Shown: one piece after another, positions 1 through 12,300 of the stretch
Position numbering within the stretch: position 1 is the stretch's first letter
Layout of the letters: each line of letters opens with the position of its first letter
NCBI RefSeq assembly: GCF_026230105.1
Contig: NC_079478.1
Location: 10,679,653 to 10,743,652, forward strand
DNA from: Diorhabda sublineata
Lineage: Eukaryota > Arthropoda > Insecta > Coleoptera > Chrysomelidae
Length of the DNA stretch: 64,000 nt
Direction of reading: 5' to 3'
Notes under the pieces: generated by a model
Told to the model about the DNA's origin: nothing
Database searches by the model: none
What the model saw: the letters and a program-made list of their open reading frames with translations, nothing else
Made by a program: the position numbers and the translations under genes

Positions 1-651
1 TTTGGGAGGGTATACCATTTTCATCATGAAAATAGAAGTACAAACATTAATAATGATTTCCTCTAAAGTCAATTACAGCTAAACAATATCTCTTTATAAG
101 GTTGTTGGTGTAATCTTGATCCATTTGTTTCCAAAGTCCGGATTTTCTATGGGTTTCTAGAGATTTTTAACTACTCTAGTCAGATTTGTCTAAAAGAAAT
201 TTGATCTAGTAGTGGAAAAAACAAATGTTTTGCACTTTTGATCGCTTGTAAATTAATCTACAGCAACTATACCATCTCTGATAGATTAGGCTACACTGCA
301 ATTAAGTATGTCTATAAGGTTGTTTTAAAGGAACTCTTCTCATAAGTTGTGGATATAAGAGAGCTGTGTGTAGCTTTGTACAAATATTCAAAGGGTTGTT
401 TTTCAGTGACTGAACAAATCTACAACTCCTTTTTAAAATTTATCTGCCTCAATCAATCACACAGTCCTATTATTTTAACTGAGGAACCAATAGTAATTCT
501 TGAAAATACAAAAACAACTTGCTATAAATTTATAAACTTCTAAAAAGTAAAATAAAATCTCAATAAATAGTACTGTGTAAATTGAACAGTTAATCATTTT
601 TAACTTAAAAATAAAATGTTTCTTTTCTGAAGCAGATTGTTATTTTTTTAG
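1..651. other. LIPT2 intron or upstream sequence, no recognised exon
   Basis: This stretch is AT-rich. One open frame at 349-543 on the plus strand has no family resemblance I can name, no credible splice context joining it to LIPT2, and no ATG start. I see no earlier LIPT2 exon here. Confidence 0.4.
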
Positions 652-924
652 TTATGTGCAATTGGAGTCCATGGAAGTAGATTTATAACAACACATGGTC
701 TAGCTTTGAACTGTTCGACAGATTTGTCTTGGTTTGACCACATTGTACCATGTGGTATTGAAGGAAAAGGTGTTACCAGTTTAAGTCAAGAACTAGGTCG
801 AACTGTAACGATTGAAGAAACTATACCAAAGTTTTTAGAATGTTTTAAAAATACATTCGATTGTGATACTGTTGAAGTTTCCAAGCAAGAAGTAGAAATC
901 ATTTTAAGTAATATTGACAAGTGA
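652..924 (+). CDS. LIPT2: Lipoyl(octanoyl) transferase, last exon (partial gene)
   Basis: This is the C-terminal exon of the LipB/LIPT2 family, the mitochondrial enzyme that moves octanoyl from acyl-carrier protein to a lipoyl-domain lysine (GCSH), the first step of protein lipoylation. A pyrimidine-rich acceptor ending in AG at 650-651 opens the frame in phase 0. The exon reads through the family motifs IGVHGSRFITTHGLALN, the CGIEGKGVTSL block with its probable catalytic Cys, and a C-terminal helix. It ends at TGA 922-924 after 90 residues. A poly(A) signal follows 21 bases later. The N-terminal half, with the octanoyl-binding lysine region, is not seen in bases 1-651, so upstream exons probably lie outside the window. 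Family assignment is by motif recognition. Confidence 0.88.
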   Translation, partial: LCAIGVHGSRFITTHGLALNCSTDLSWFDHIVPCGIEGKGVTSLSQELGRTVTIEETIPKFLECFKNTFDCDTVEVSKQEVEIILSNIDK

Positions 925-944
925 TTATGTGTTATGTTTGTTTT

Positions 945-950
945 AATAAA
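945..950 (+). terminator. Poly(A) signal of LIPT2
   Basis: A canonical AATAAA lies 21 bases after the LIPT2 stop codon, followed by an A-rich run. Confidence 0.6.
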
Positions 951-1507
951 AATATAAAAAAATATGTGGGATTTTTATTATTTGAAAAACAACAAAATAC
1001 ATAAATTAACATTTATTTAAAAATATATCATACAAAATATAGCACATAACTAAATATGAAGGGTGTCCAGAGATGAGACTTTTCTAACAAATTAGATGCG
1101 ATTTTATAACCATCTGCTTTTTGAATCAGATTTTTTATAAGCATGTCTTTTCACAAAATTCAAAGTTTGTACATAGCCTGTAGGGAAAAAGTGTTTACTG
1201 TAAACCCCCATTTAATTTAATCACAGGTGTTCAATATGGGAAGATCAAATTTAGAAAAATTTTTTGCATATATGATTTTTGACAAATATCACAGTACATT
1301 TGAAAACCACTATGTTTTTTCCAGAAAAATGTACTCTCATTTCAATGTTTAGTCAATTTAATTTTTATTTCTGAAAAAATTGAATTTACTGATAAGCATA
1401 TTTCATTGCATTGATGCATTAATAGTTTCTATCAAGATTGTCTTAGTATTGTAAAAAATTCTTGATTTCATTGAAAGCACTCTCATTTTTTCGCATATAT
1501 GATATGA
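951..1507. other. Intergenic, nothing recognised
   Basis: AT-rich sequence downstream of LIPT2. I see no gene, RNA or clear repeat before the tandem array begins. Confidence 0.4.
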
Positions 1508-2170
1508 CAAAACTACCCCTGAAGTGCCCAAAAGTCCCTGGGAAGAAGGCAATTGGTTTTGGCCCATTGTTCTGAAACTTGGCACAATGATAAATCAAAG
1601 CAAGCTGATTAAAAGTCTCAATGGGGATGAAACCCCAAAACTACTCCTGAAAGTTCAAGTGTACCATTAAAGAAGGGGCTTTGGCGATTTTTTCTGAAAT
1701 TTGGAACAATTTCAGTTTGAAGCAAGCTGATTTAAAGTCTTGATGGGCAGGAAACCTTAAAACCACCCCTGAAGTGTTCTACATGTTCTTGTATTTTCAG
1801 AAGCATAAATATTTTTCTTTAAAAAATTTTTAAATGGCACTTCTATTCTCAAATTAAATCAAAATATTATTGTGTCAAGTTTTAGAAAAACTAGGCGAAA
1901 CTCTTCCTCTTATGGTACTCTTGGACCCTTCGGGGGCTTTGGGTGGGGGTTCGGAGATTTATGGGGTTTTGTGCCCATTGAGACTTAAACAGCTTACTTT
2001 GAACTATCATCGTGCCAAGGTTTAGAACAATTGGCCACAACCAATTCCCTTCCTGCCAGGGTACCTGCAGACACTTCAAGGGAAGCTTTGAAGAGGTTGA
2101 AGGGTTTAGTGCCCATAGAGACTTAATTAGCATGCTCCAAACTATCATTGTAAGTTTCAGAGACATTTAC
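1508..2170. repeat. Tandem repeat array with inverted copies (foldback-like)
   Basis: Units of roughly 125-140 bp begin near AAAACTACYCCTGAAGTG and contain TTCTGAAAYTTGG and AAGCAAGCTGATT. Two full copies and one partial copy run forward from 1508 to about 1777. After about 95 bp, related units run in the opposite orientation from about 1873 to 2170; for example GTGCCAAGGTTTAGAACAAT is the reverse of the forward unit. The whole thing could fold into a long imperfect hairpin. The minus-strand open frame inside it is repeat sequence, not a gene. Confidence 0.75.
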
Positions 2171-2944
2171 TGAAACCCAATTTCCATAGGGATTGAGCGG
2201 GGTACTTTACTGACTAAAAATTGACAAACAAAAATGAACAAGACAAAATTCATGCATGAACAATACATTTTGGTGTGTCATTAGGGTTCCAAATAGGACG
2301 AGAAATGCTGGTAAATTAGCCCAAAATATTGCTGATTCAATCCAACAACTATTTCGTAGGATAGAATAGAGGAAGCATGTAGAGAATACACAAATTTAAA
2401 TCAAATATACTAGTGACTTGCTTCGTGGGTTCATAGAACAAACTTTGTAAACAGTGTAAATTCAAGATACCTATGCTTATAACTTGACTTAATAGCATTT
2501 TCTTTAAATGATGGTCTTACTTGCAAAGAACCATCTAGATAATGGTAAATTAGGTTAGTTGGACATAAAGTTACATCTAGTATCTATAGTTTGTGTTTGG
2601 TAAGAGAGTTTCTGGCCATCCTGTGTAAATTTAAAGTTATAAAAAAATATGATAAGAAATGGAAATTTGCGTTGAAAGTAGAATATCAATAGATTTTCTA
2701 TTAAAATTGTAATATAATATGATCTTGAAATGAATAGCTATAAATCAACATCAACTAAAACTATGTTTTAATATAAAAATATGTAAATTTTAATGCACTA
2801 AATACTACCTCATCAACGTGCATGCTGAAATATCAACAAGCAATTAGAGATATTCCAGAAATATTCACAAACTTAAGCTAAGCTTTATATTTCTTTTCAC
2901 AGAAGGTTAAAATATTTTTTCACAGATTGTAGGCATGATTTTAT
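2171..2944. other. Intergenic, nothing recognised
   Basis: AT-rich sequence between the repeat array and the 3' end of CHMP5. No coding or structural feature is visible. Confidence 0.4.
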
Positions 2945-3802
2945 TTACTTTAGCTGAGGTAAACCAAACTCATCAACTGGTATAGAGTCCTGAAACATAC
3001 TCTTATATAAGTATTGCTGTATAGATAAATTGTAAATATTCTTACCTTGCTCCCTTTATTTACTGGTACTCCTATTCCGGCAGCTTCAGGTTTGGTAGAA
3101 GGTGCTTCAGGTGCATTCAGGACATCATCTAAATAACCCTGATCATCATCTAGGGCTATTTCATCTCCCAAAGCATCTAACTCAGCTGCCAACTCATCTT
3201 CATCAACTTCTGCTGTATTATATGTTCTTCCTAATGCCTCTTGTACTTCATCAGCTTGATCCAGCATATCTGCTAAATCATCTTGAACTTCCTAAAATAC
3301 CAGACATTGATGAGTGATATGATCCTTATGTCACAATTTAAACCTACATCAATATCATCTATATTTATTTTTTTAAATTCCTTTTTCATAGATTTCATTC
3401 CATCCTTCATAGCTGCCACAGTTATTTGGGTATCCTTTATTGTTTGATGTGCGAAATTAGCTTGTTCCATGTTAAACGACTGACCCCTTAAATTTTCTAG
3501 TTGACCTTCATACATCTTTTTCTGTTTAAGAATTCTAAGAGCTTTCTGCTTGACAGCATTTTTTGCTGGGCCTTCTCGCATTTTGGCCATTTGATCTCTA
3601 AATTTACGTAAATCATTTTCTAAAGCATTTATTTTCTTTTCTACAGCTTCAGCTCTTTGGTCTACCTAATAATAGAGTATTCTAATTAGTCTCGCCCTAA
3701 AATAGATTTTGTTAAGAATTTTGCCGTAATTACCCCTTGGATAACATCATTTATGCTTGGTCCTGGCTCCTTGGGTTTTCCTTTACCAAATAATCGGTTC
3801 AT
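2945..3802 (-). CDS. CHMP5: Charged multivesicular body protein 5 (ESCRT-III, Vps60-like)
   Basis: A complete gene of four exons: 3734-3802, 3348-3665, 3046-3291 and 2945-2989, all phase 0 with GT-AG introns, giving 225 residues (human CHMP5 has about 219). The protein starts MNRLFGKGKPKEPGPSIND, followed by the basic SNF7 helical core of about residues 10-130 with the REGPAKNAVKQKALRILKQK block. The C-terminal part is acidic (DEDELAAELDALGDE) and the end is DEFGLPQLK, as in CHMP5. The family acts late in ESCRT-III membrane scission and multivesicular body sorting, binding LIP5/Vta1 through its C-terminal region and so recruiting VPS4. The start is the only ATG in frame at the N-terminus. The plus-strand open frames over this region are antisense shadows. 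No damage is seen. Confidence 0.95.
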
Positions 3803-4983
3803 ATTTAGATATTTTTCAGACAAAGGTCTTGAAAATGAACAAAAATATTTAATTTTTCACTTAAAAATCCTAGACTTTAATGTCATTAGTCACCACCTGT
3901 CAAATTCATTGACAAAAGCATTTTCTTCTTTTTTCAATATTATAATAATACGAGGGTAGGCGAAAAATTTGTTTATTTGATAATGGCCTATACCTCAAAC
4001 CATGGAGTTATCCGCAGAGATTCTTATTTATCTCCTTTTTTGTACCTCTGGTAATTTTAGTATACATCAATCCTAGAGAACAAAGTTGCAAAAACCAATA
4101 AATATTAGAACTAAATCTAATGTATAAGCTCTAGACACGTACACATGGAGTATGTTGCAATACACATCTTTGTATTATCTCAGATTCGGCCAACTGTGAA
4201 ACATGAATCCATATAAAGTATATTGAAGAGTAATTGAAAGAAACATGTAGTAATGGTATTTGTAAAAACTGAATTAGCAGCTTTCTCACTAACAAGAACC
4301 TAATAATTTAATGCAGAATGTATACATCTTTCACGCAACCTGTAGTAGAATGCTCCAAATGTCTAGGGTGATTTATATTTTCAACCTACACCTTTGCGAG
4401 TCCAAAGGGAAAAAATCGGTGTGCGAAAATAATAATTATCAAATAAGTTCAACACGAAAAAATGTTATATATTATTATTGAACTATTATGAATGATAACA
4501 AAAAGTATCCAGGACAAAACAGATTTAAACAAGTAAAAGTCTTTTGGGATGAAAGCAGTAATAAATATTCTTCATTTTAATATGAGTTGTTCATGTAATT
4601 TCCAAATTCATCAGTAGTATCTTGGCCTAGAATCACATCTACGGGTTCGATGGTGTAATTTCATTGCAATTATTCTTTCACTATATTATATTATATTTAC
4701 GACTGTAACGTTACATTGTTGACAGTAACATTGTTTGCTGCTACTTCAATTTTCATTTGAGTCCATACAAGTTTTATTATAGATATAAATAAAGATATAA
4801 ATAATAGTAGTTTTCCAATTACAGCATTAAATCGCATTATGCGGCATAATGTTCAACGTTGAATATTTCAAGTACAATAATGCTTTCCACTCTGAAAAGT
4901 ACTGCTTTCGCGTGATGCATAAAATCGATACCAACTCAGAGGAAGAAAAAGTGTTTTGCCTTTAAGATTGATCGAAATTTCAA
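3803..4983. other. Intergenic upstream of CHMP5, nothing recognised
   Basis: AT-rich. No TATA-like promoter can be placed with confidence and no second gene is visible. Confidence 0.4.
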
Positions 4984-5337
4984 TTATATACGAGTATTAT
5001 CTTTAATAATATGGTTTAAAAAGTTCTTAAAGCTTTCGTTATGTTGTAGTTTTTTGTAAATTTCGGTAATTGAGATTGAGTGAAGCAAACAAATATAAGT
5101 ATTAATGAAGGTACAAACATTGACTATTTTTTTCCATACTAACATTTCTTTTGGGTAAGAAATGATCATCAAAACAAGATGGCAAGATGTTTTTGTTGTT
5201 TCAAATGTATTATAGATATCCAAGCAAGCTTCTCCAATAATATTCAACAGTGGAGATTTTTTATCTTTTCGTCTGCAGTGCTTTTTCCTGAAGCTAAAAA
5301 AATATATCAAATCTTTGCTACCATTTTGGCCATCCAT
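4984..5337 (-). pseudogene. Possible retrotransposon gag fragment
   Basis: A 117-residue open frame contains LLNIIGEACLDIYNTFE followed by a YPKEMLVWKKI stretch. This resembles the insect LTR-retroelement gag pattern 'LL..IGEE..DIYNTF ... PKKN..YERYKF'. No downstream pol or LTR is adjacent, so it would be an isolated fragment. The resemblance is by eye only, and host coding potential cannot be excluded. Confidence 0.35.
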
Positions 5338-6221
5338 GTGACTCCTCTACATTAAACACTTCCGGGGGCTTGAAGTATTCCATTTGTCATTACACTTTTG
5401 ATACTTTGTTGTTCAATTTCTTGTTTTTATATGTTCTATTAAAACTATATTTATTTTCTAGTAGTTTTATTTATTAGTACTTTCATTATCAGCTTTACAA
5501 GCCACCATGTTTTTTTATCACATGGTATGGAACAAATTAATTTTATAGAACTTAGTCGTACTCTGCTGGTGTATTTGAAAACTAATACACGTTCAAATTA
5601 AGCATCAGTACAATTCGGCATTGTGCACCACCAAGTCGCGTTATCTATAATTAGAAAACTATCAATGTTTCGAGCTTCGACGATAAGTAGGTACTCCACG
5701 CAAAAATATAAAATCGAAACGTGAAAAAACGACTGAAATGGCATTTTTGAGGATTACGTAGCTTTAATTTGCGACGTCATTGATGATCTCATCTATTGTA
5801 CTGTTAGATAAATATATATATTCAAGTTAAATCACATACGATGAGAAAGTTTCATTTTCATTTGAACAGCTTAAAAATAAAGTGTAGTCAAATTATTGCT
5901 TAGGTTAGGTTAGGTTAGCGATTTTCTCAATTTTCAAGGAACTACCTGAACGTATAGCCTTTGTAGGGTGCATAAAAGAAAAGGGATTTTATAACTTTAT
6001 GAAACATAAACAGTTTTTTGTTAGAACTCATTTACTTTTCTTTTAACTAATACTGAATCTCGTTCCTTTTTGTCGGTATTTGAAAATTAAACAAATATTA
6101 AAAACAACTTTTTGGTGCAGAATCACACTCAATTATGGCATATAATTAAAAAATCTATATACCAAATCTATAACAGAAAAAAGGATATTAAAATAAAAAA
6201 CGGAATTGATTATTGCAAACA
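5338..6221. other. Intergenic between gag-like fragment and V-ATPase 3' end
   Basis: Apart from a short TTAGG tract, nothing is recognised. Confidence 0.4.
5900..5918 (+). repeat. Short interstitial (TTAGG)n tract
   Basis: Nearly four head-to-tail TTAGG units, the canonical insect telomere repeat. A shorter related string occurs near 14628-14640. This is far too short to be a telomere. Confidence 0.7.
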
Positions 6222-6227
6222 TTTATT
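6222..6227 (-). terminator. Poly(A) signal of the V-ATPase subunit a gene
   Basis: AATAAA on the minus strand, about 105 bases after the stop codon at 6332-6334. Confidence 0.5.
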
Positions 6228-6331
6228 ATTCAACAAAATAACTTCAATTAAAACAAGTTGAGACAATCTAATTACAAATATATTGCTTTTTTTTCTACAA
6301 TTAATTAACATTTTTGAAAATACTCTTCGAT

Positions 6332-9300
6332 TTAAGCTTCTGCATCTTCTTCTTCCAAAATTCTCTTAAAACTGAACGGTTGGAATATGTATCCGACACC
6401 AGCGTAAAATTTGCTCATAAATTCCACCCAATGTAAACGCAAAGTGTGCAAAAACGCCGACAATCCTTCCATGAGTACTAGAATGGCGACTGTGAAAAAT
6501 GACCAGGCTGCGAATAATATGAAAATGAACGCTACTCCTACATAACCAGATCTCTGTAAGGCTATTTTAGAGAATAACATACTCCACAGTACTTCTGACA
6601 ATTCTGAAAAATAAAAGTAATTGTAAGAAATCTAAAGGTTTAATGAATTATTCGTTGGTTATATATGTCGAATAAACTTTAAGCATTAGTCAAATTATTT
6701 AAATTGTTTATTAATATCATGTAACTTGAAAAATGATAATTCTTTCTAGTCCAATACAGATAGTTTTGGTTTAAACAATTTCATCTGTATTAAAATTAAA
6801 CCTCTTTCAAAATCAAAATTATGTCATTAAAGTCCTGTACAATTAGTACATACGGATATTTTTCAGCATACAAAGTAAATTTGAGAATTCAGTTAACGCT
6901 GGGGACTTACAAAATAATAACTACATACAATAATCCAATGTGATCTTTCCCAATTTGTAGAATGTTATACGTTGCCGGACAAGGAAACGATAACCGTAGC
7001 AAAGTAATTCGTGGAAAACTGTATTTGGGTTTTGGTATCCCTCGGAATACTGTCTTCGATCAGGGAAATGAATTTTTGTCAATTATTTTTCAGAAAACTT
7101 GCCAGTTGTTGAAAATTAACGAATTTAATTCCACCGTACACCTTCACAAAACATTGGATGCTTTGGAATAATTGCGTAACAGCGTATCTTCGAATTAAAG
7201 TTGCCAAAAATATAAATACTTAATTAGAGTGTCTGGGTACCTTTTTATAAAATATACAATATTTGAACTCGTTTTCGAACAATCTTGTCTAATAACAAAT
7301 ATTGTTACAAATAGTATATATCCCTCGTATAACTTTGATAATTATCAATAAGAACTCAAGGTTGATGCGAGAAATAATATTTTAGATTCAAAATGTAACA
7401 AAAAGGATTATTTTGACAAAAATTTTGAAGAAATTAATTATCAGCTAGTTAAAAACGTGTTATTGCGAAACGATAATAAAGTAAATAAATTGAATAGTTT
7501 GTTTTAAGGACCTTATATGATTAAGGACAAAGGTTTGATTGACATTTTGAATATAGAAGGTAAATCAAGGGAAGTGCATAAAAGCACAATTAAACGATAC
7601 AGTCTTAAGAATTGATGATAAAAAAAGTTACCTATATCAAAATAAGTTTTTTTTCATTTTTCACAGGACAGATGTGATAGTATGAGTTTTTAAATATAAG
7701 TGCAGATGGAATTATCCATATTTGTAGAGTAAGCAACAATGTATATGTTTAATTTGTAGTATATATGTGGAATCAATGAAGAGTAGTAAGAGTTTATAAT
7801 AAAACGTGTCTGCTTTGTTTCAGCAGAGTCCAAATAACATCACACAAAACTAGAATACATATACTTCCAATCCTTATACCAGTCCCGGAACATTAGAATA
7901 GCTTTCAGCTGGTAGGTTATAGATATTTGTTTTCAGTAAGAGAAAAAGTCAGGTGAAAAAGATGCAGAAGAATATCTTTAGTGGTCTAAAACTTGTCTAT
8001 TGAAAATATTGTAAAGGTCAAAATGTATTATACTCCCACATCATCTTCGGTTTTTCTGATCCCATCAGATCCCGAATTCTACGATAAAATTATTTTTTCT
8101 CCTACCCCATTTAAAATTCTTAACCCGTTCGATTCCAGCAGATTCGAACCTAAGTCTAAATAGCATCACAAAAAAGTAGATTATTATAGGTTCTTCCAAT
8201 TCTTATAACAGTCCAGGAACATCAGCTGATTGGTTTTAGATATTTCTTTCTCGTTACGAGAAAAAAGTCACCTGAAAAGGATGCTGAAGAATGTATTTGG
8301 TGGTCTAGAACTTATCTATTGAAAATATTGTAGGACAAAATGTATTATACTACCGCAAAACCCAGATGTCCTTGATCTGCTGTTCCTCTGATTCCATCAG
8401 ATTTCGCACTCTAGAACAAATTTTTTTCCCTACCTCATTCTAAATTCTTATCCCGGCTTTTAGGGGTTGTCAAAAGTGAGCACATGCTGGAGATTAAGTC
8501 AGTCATGATATTTGAAATCACAACTGTAAATCCGTCGCTGGCTTTTTCTCTATTACAGTTAAAAAACCAACGACTATTGACAATAATGTAGATACATGGT
8601 AAACAAAACTTACTGGATTATTACTAAGCTGTAAATCAGATTGCAAGAACTATAAAATGACGTATAAATAATTTTATTAATGGCTTTCGATTATTTCAGT
8701 GAATAATGATCTATCAATAAAACCTATTGACATACTTACGGGCGTGAGCAAGAGATAAGGCCCATAAACGCAGGTACGAAGCTGTATGAGATATCGTACT
8801 AAGCGTATATTCAATAGTGTGAATTGCAGAATGAATGAAAACTTCACTAATAGGTTCCTCATCTTCATCTTTCTCGTGATGCTGGGAAGACGTTTCGGCA
8901 ACATTTTGGTGATTGTTATCGACTTCTTCCAGTTCCATTCCAAGGTTTACATCACCGTTGGTTTTATTCTAAAACAAATAATTATTAATTAGGGAGATTT
9001 TTGAGTATCGTTTGAAGAAACTTACACTTACTAGCTTGACGCTTCCGTTTTTCATTTGATTTTTCCTTTGACGCATAATATACAAAGGTTTTCCTAGTAA
9101 CATCACAGGTATACATATTAGAGCACCAAACACTAAAATTTTTTGAACAAGGTCTTGTCCTGGATACATGTAAATATCGCAATTATCATTTGGCGCTGTA
9201 CTTGCAGACATTAACATCATATTAATGAAGTAGATAAGTACAGAAGGGGCACACGAGGAGCTATGTTTTAGAAGTTCGCTATCGGCTAAAAAATAATATA

Positions 9301-12300
9301 GCTTGTTAATATTGGAATAATTCCGTAAGAAGCTAGATATAGCTAAATTGAGATCCTATTAACTATATAATTATAAATATTTGAGTTGGGGGAAATAATA
9401 TGTTTAGGGAAAAATTTCTATATGCATACCGTTCATACATTTTATGTAACGTTCGTTTGGGACTATGAATTTTGGTTTGGCTAATAATTCGCAAACTAAA
9501 AATTATTTCGCAGATTTCTTTTACTTGTATTCGGTTTTTGGTAGTGAAGTTGCTAAATGTAAATTTTATATTAAGAGCTGGCAATGTGTTCACTGACTAT
9601 AATTCCTGGAAAGTCTCATACAGATGCCAATAGATCAGCCTACTTGTAATGAAACTGACTATAATAAGTATATTTTTTAAAAATGTATTATTATTTTTGG
9701 AAGTTTCTGTTACCTTGACTAAATCAACGACTCATTTATATGATTAAATTTAAAAAATATATTCGTCTTGAAAGAATATAAAAAACTAGCAATAAATTAC
9801 TAATTGGCTTGAAAATTGTATAAAATATTTGCCAGATATATCTGTGAATTTCATATTTATAAATAATATGTTGATTAAATCGCAATTAACAATGTGTATC
9901 TTAGAAAGTCTTTAAGGTCGAAACCCACCAGCAACATGCCACACCACGCTACCTAATGCCATACAACGTCGGTTCACGTGGTACATTGTTGTGTACACGC
10001 CACGTGACGACATAATCATTTTATTTTATAATTTTGAACAGAAAAATTTTCAGTAGCTTTGAGTACGTTATGGAGAGCACTAGTTGTTCGTCTAGTGACC
10101 TAAAGTTTTTAAAAGAATGTGCTGCTGCGGCTGCAAGAGAAACAGAAGATTTTGGGTCCATAAAATCAACAGAAATCGTTAAGCACATGGTAATTTTCAG
10201 GTATTAATCCGAGAATACATGAATGGCATACATAGGCAAGAGAGGGGCATTTACACGTCTTAACACGCGTCGGTTACATCTGTGAATTTTGATTCGTCCC
10301 ACATTAGATAGCGTGGCGTGGGGTAGCGTGTAGTGGACTGAGCGTGTATGCATACAATAGAATTAAATGGAAAAACACATGCAAACATATTCGACACGTG
10401 GCCTGTTGCTAGGGGGTTTCGATCTTCAATCTAGGATACATATCAGCAATTTAAATTATTATTTAAGTTATATGGAAACTTACTAGAGTTGTCATATTCT
10501 CCAGAATACCATGCCCATTTCATAAACATCATTATTACCATGTACAAGAATAGGAAAATTAACAACAATATTTGTGGTATAAATTCAAGTACTAAACTGT
10601 AATATTTCTTGAAGTGTCTAAAAATATAACAATTCAGATATTTGATGACCAAATATAATTTTATTGGGAAGATTTCGATGAAAATGAGTAATGACGATAT
10701 GGATTAGAGATGCTGGACAAATTTTTAGCCAGTTACAAGGTCGGTTTGATGGAAAAGATAATACTTTCACGTTGCATTCATAGTTTCCACCAAGTTTCTA
10801 GTGTTAACTGTAAAAATTTTAAATAAATATCACAAATAGATTAGTTTTAATATTCATATAGAGAAAATTGTTTTCGTTGCTTGATATGGAGAAAAACGAA
10901 TATCCTATTTCACACACAAAACACAGATATCACAGAGCTGCAAAGCTGTCTTTAATTGACCTAGGACTTGTTAAAATCTCATCTCTTCATATTGCTTCTA
11001 TAGCGAGGGCTGGCAATTAAGTTCGAGACCAGTAAATATACTTACATCCCAAGAAGTATATAATATCTTTGCTCATTCCCGCAGAATTTACTTTTGATTT
11101 TTCATTAATTGTTATTTTATCAACATCAAGTTAAAAGAATCAAAAATTGAGAAGGATTGTAATTATTGATTTGTATAATATGGAGAATCAGCAAATATTG
11201 CTTTCCAGAAGTCTCCTTTGATACTTAAGCAGTGCCGGACTAAACTTGGGAGGGGGCTATAGCCCCGGCCCCAGGTCCAAGAGGGCCCCCGTCATTTGGA
11301 AAACATTCTGTATTTTTTAACGTGTTAATACCTCAAATTTAACGTATTGATATTATTTTTTTAATTTTTCCGGGTTTCCGAATTCCTTAAGGGGGTCCCG
11401 TCATTATTTTAGTCCCGGGCCTTATAAATCTTAATCCGGTCCTGTACTTAAGTAATAGAAAACTTGGATGTGGAGAAATTATGGAATCACAACATTTTAT
11501 ATAAATTGAGAAAGAACAAGAAAACATCCAAATTTTAAAAATAATGTTCAAACTCAATATTAATCAAAATGAATTAAGAAAAATAAAGGTATGTTCGTAC
11601 TCGAATCTTATTGATTATAGGATGTTCTATATATAAATAAGGTACACATTTTATATAGCATAAACTATTACCACCCATAGGTGTTAAGTTGAATTACAAG
11701 TCACGTGAAAGGCATTCGACACCTTTTTGGTAACTGTTACTTACATCTTTTAAAACCGTGTTAAAATATATTGTTTACATCATAAAGAGGACAAAAAATT
11801 CCAGTGAGCCGATTTCTTTCCACGTAAATTTAGTATGTGTGGATTGACAGATTAGAACCTGTTTCGACTGCTACTTTTTACTTTGTTTTTAACAAAATAA
11901 TTCACCGTTTTTTCATGACACCTCCTATTTCAAGAAATTATTGCGCTAGATAATGTAAATGAATATGTTACGTAATTCATTAGTTTAAATGATAGTGCGT
12001 TGATTGAATAGTATGAAATATAATTACTTACATGTAGTTAAATGTACTGCAAATGACACCGAACAACATATGTGTTATTCCTAGAATTATGGACATTTTC
12101 ATCTTCAGAGAATTTAAAAATATAATTTTGTTTGTGGCTGACTGAAAATCATAGCGTTTGAATTAATACGATACAATTAAAAATAAGGAGAATAGAATGT
12201 GTAATTTCTAATTTTTTAATCAAAATAGATACCGAGTGCACAACGATCAATCTAGATCGAGATTGACTGTACTAACGAAACCTAACCTAGACGCTGATAC

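Noticed and set aside
1891..2166. Minus-strand 91-codon frame
   Set aside because: Lies entirely within the inverted tandem repeat array and mirrors its unit; not a gene.
3102..3317. Plus-strand open frame over CHMP5
   Set aside because: Antisense shadow of the CHMP5 exon, rich in His and Leu from reversed coding sequence.
8786..8992. Plus-strand frame over V-ATPase exon 11
   Set aside because: Antisense shadow of a well-supported exon.
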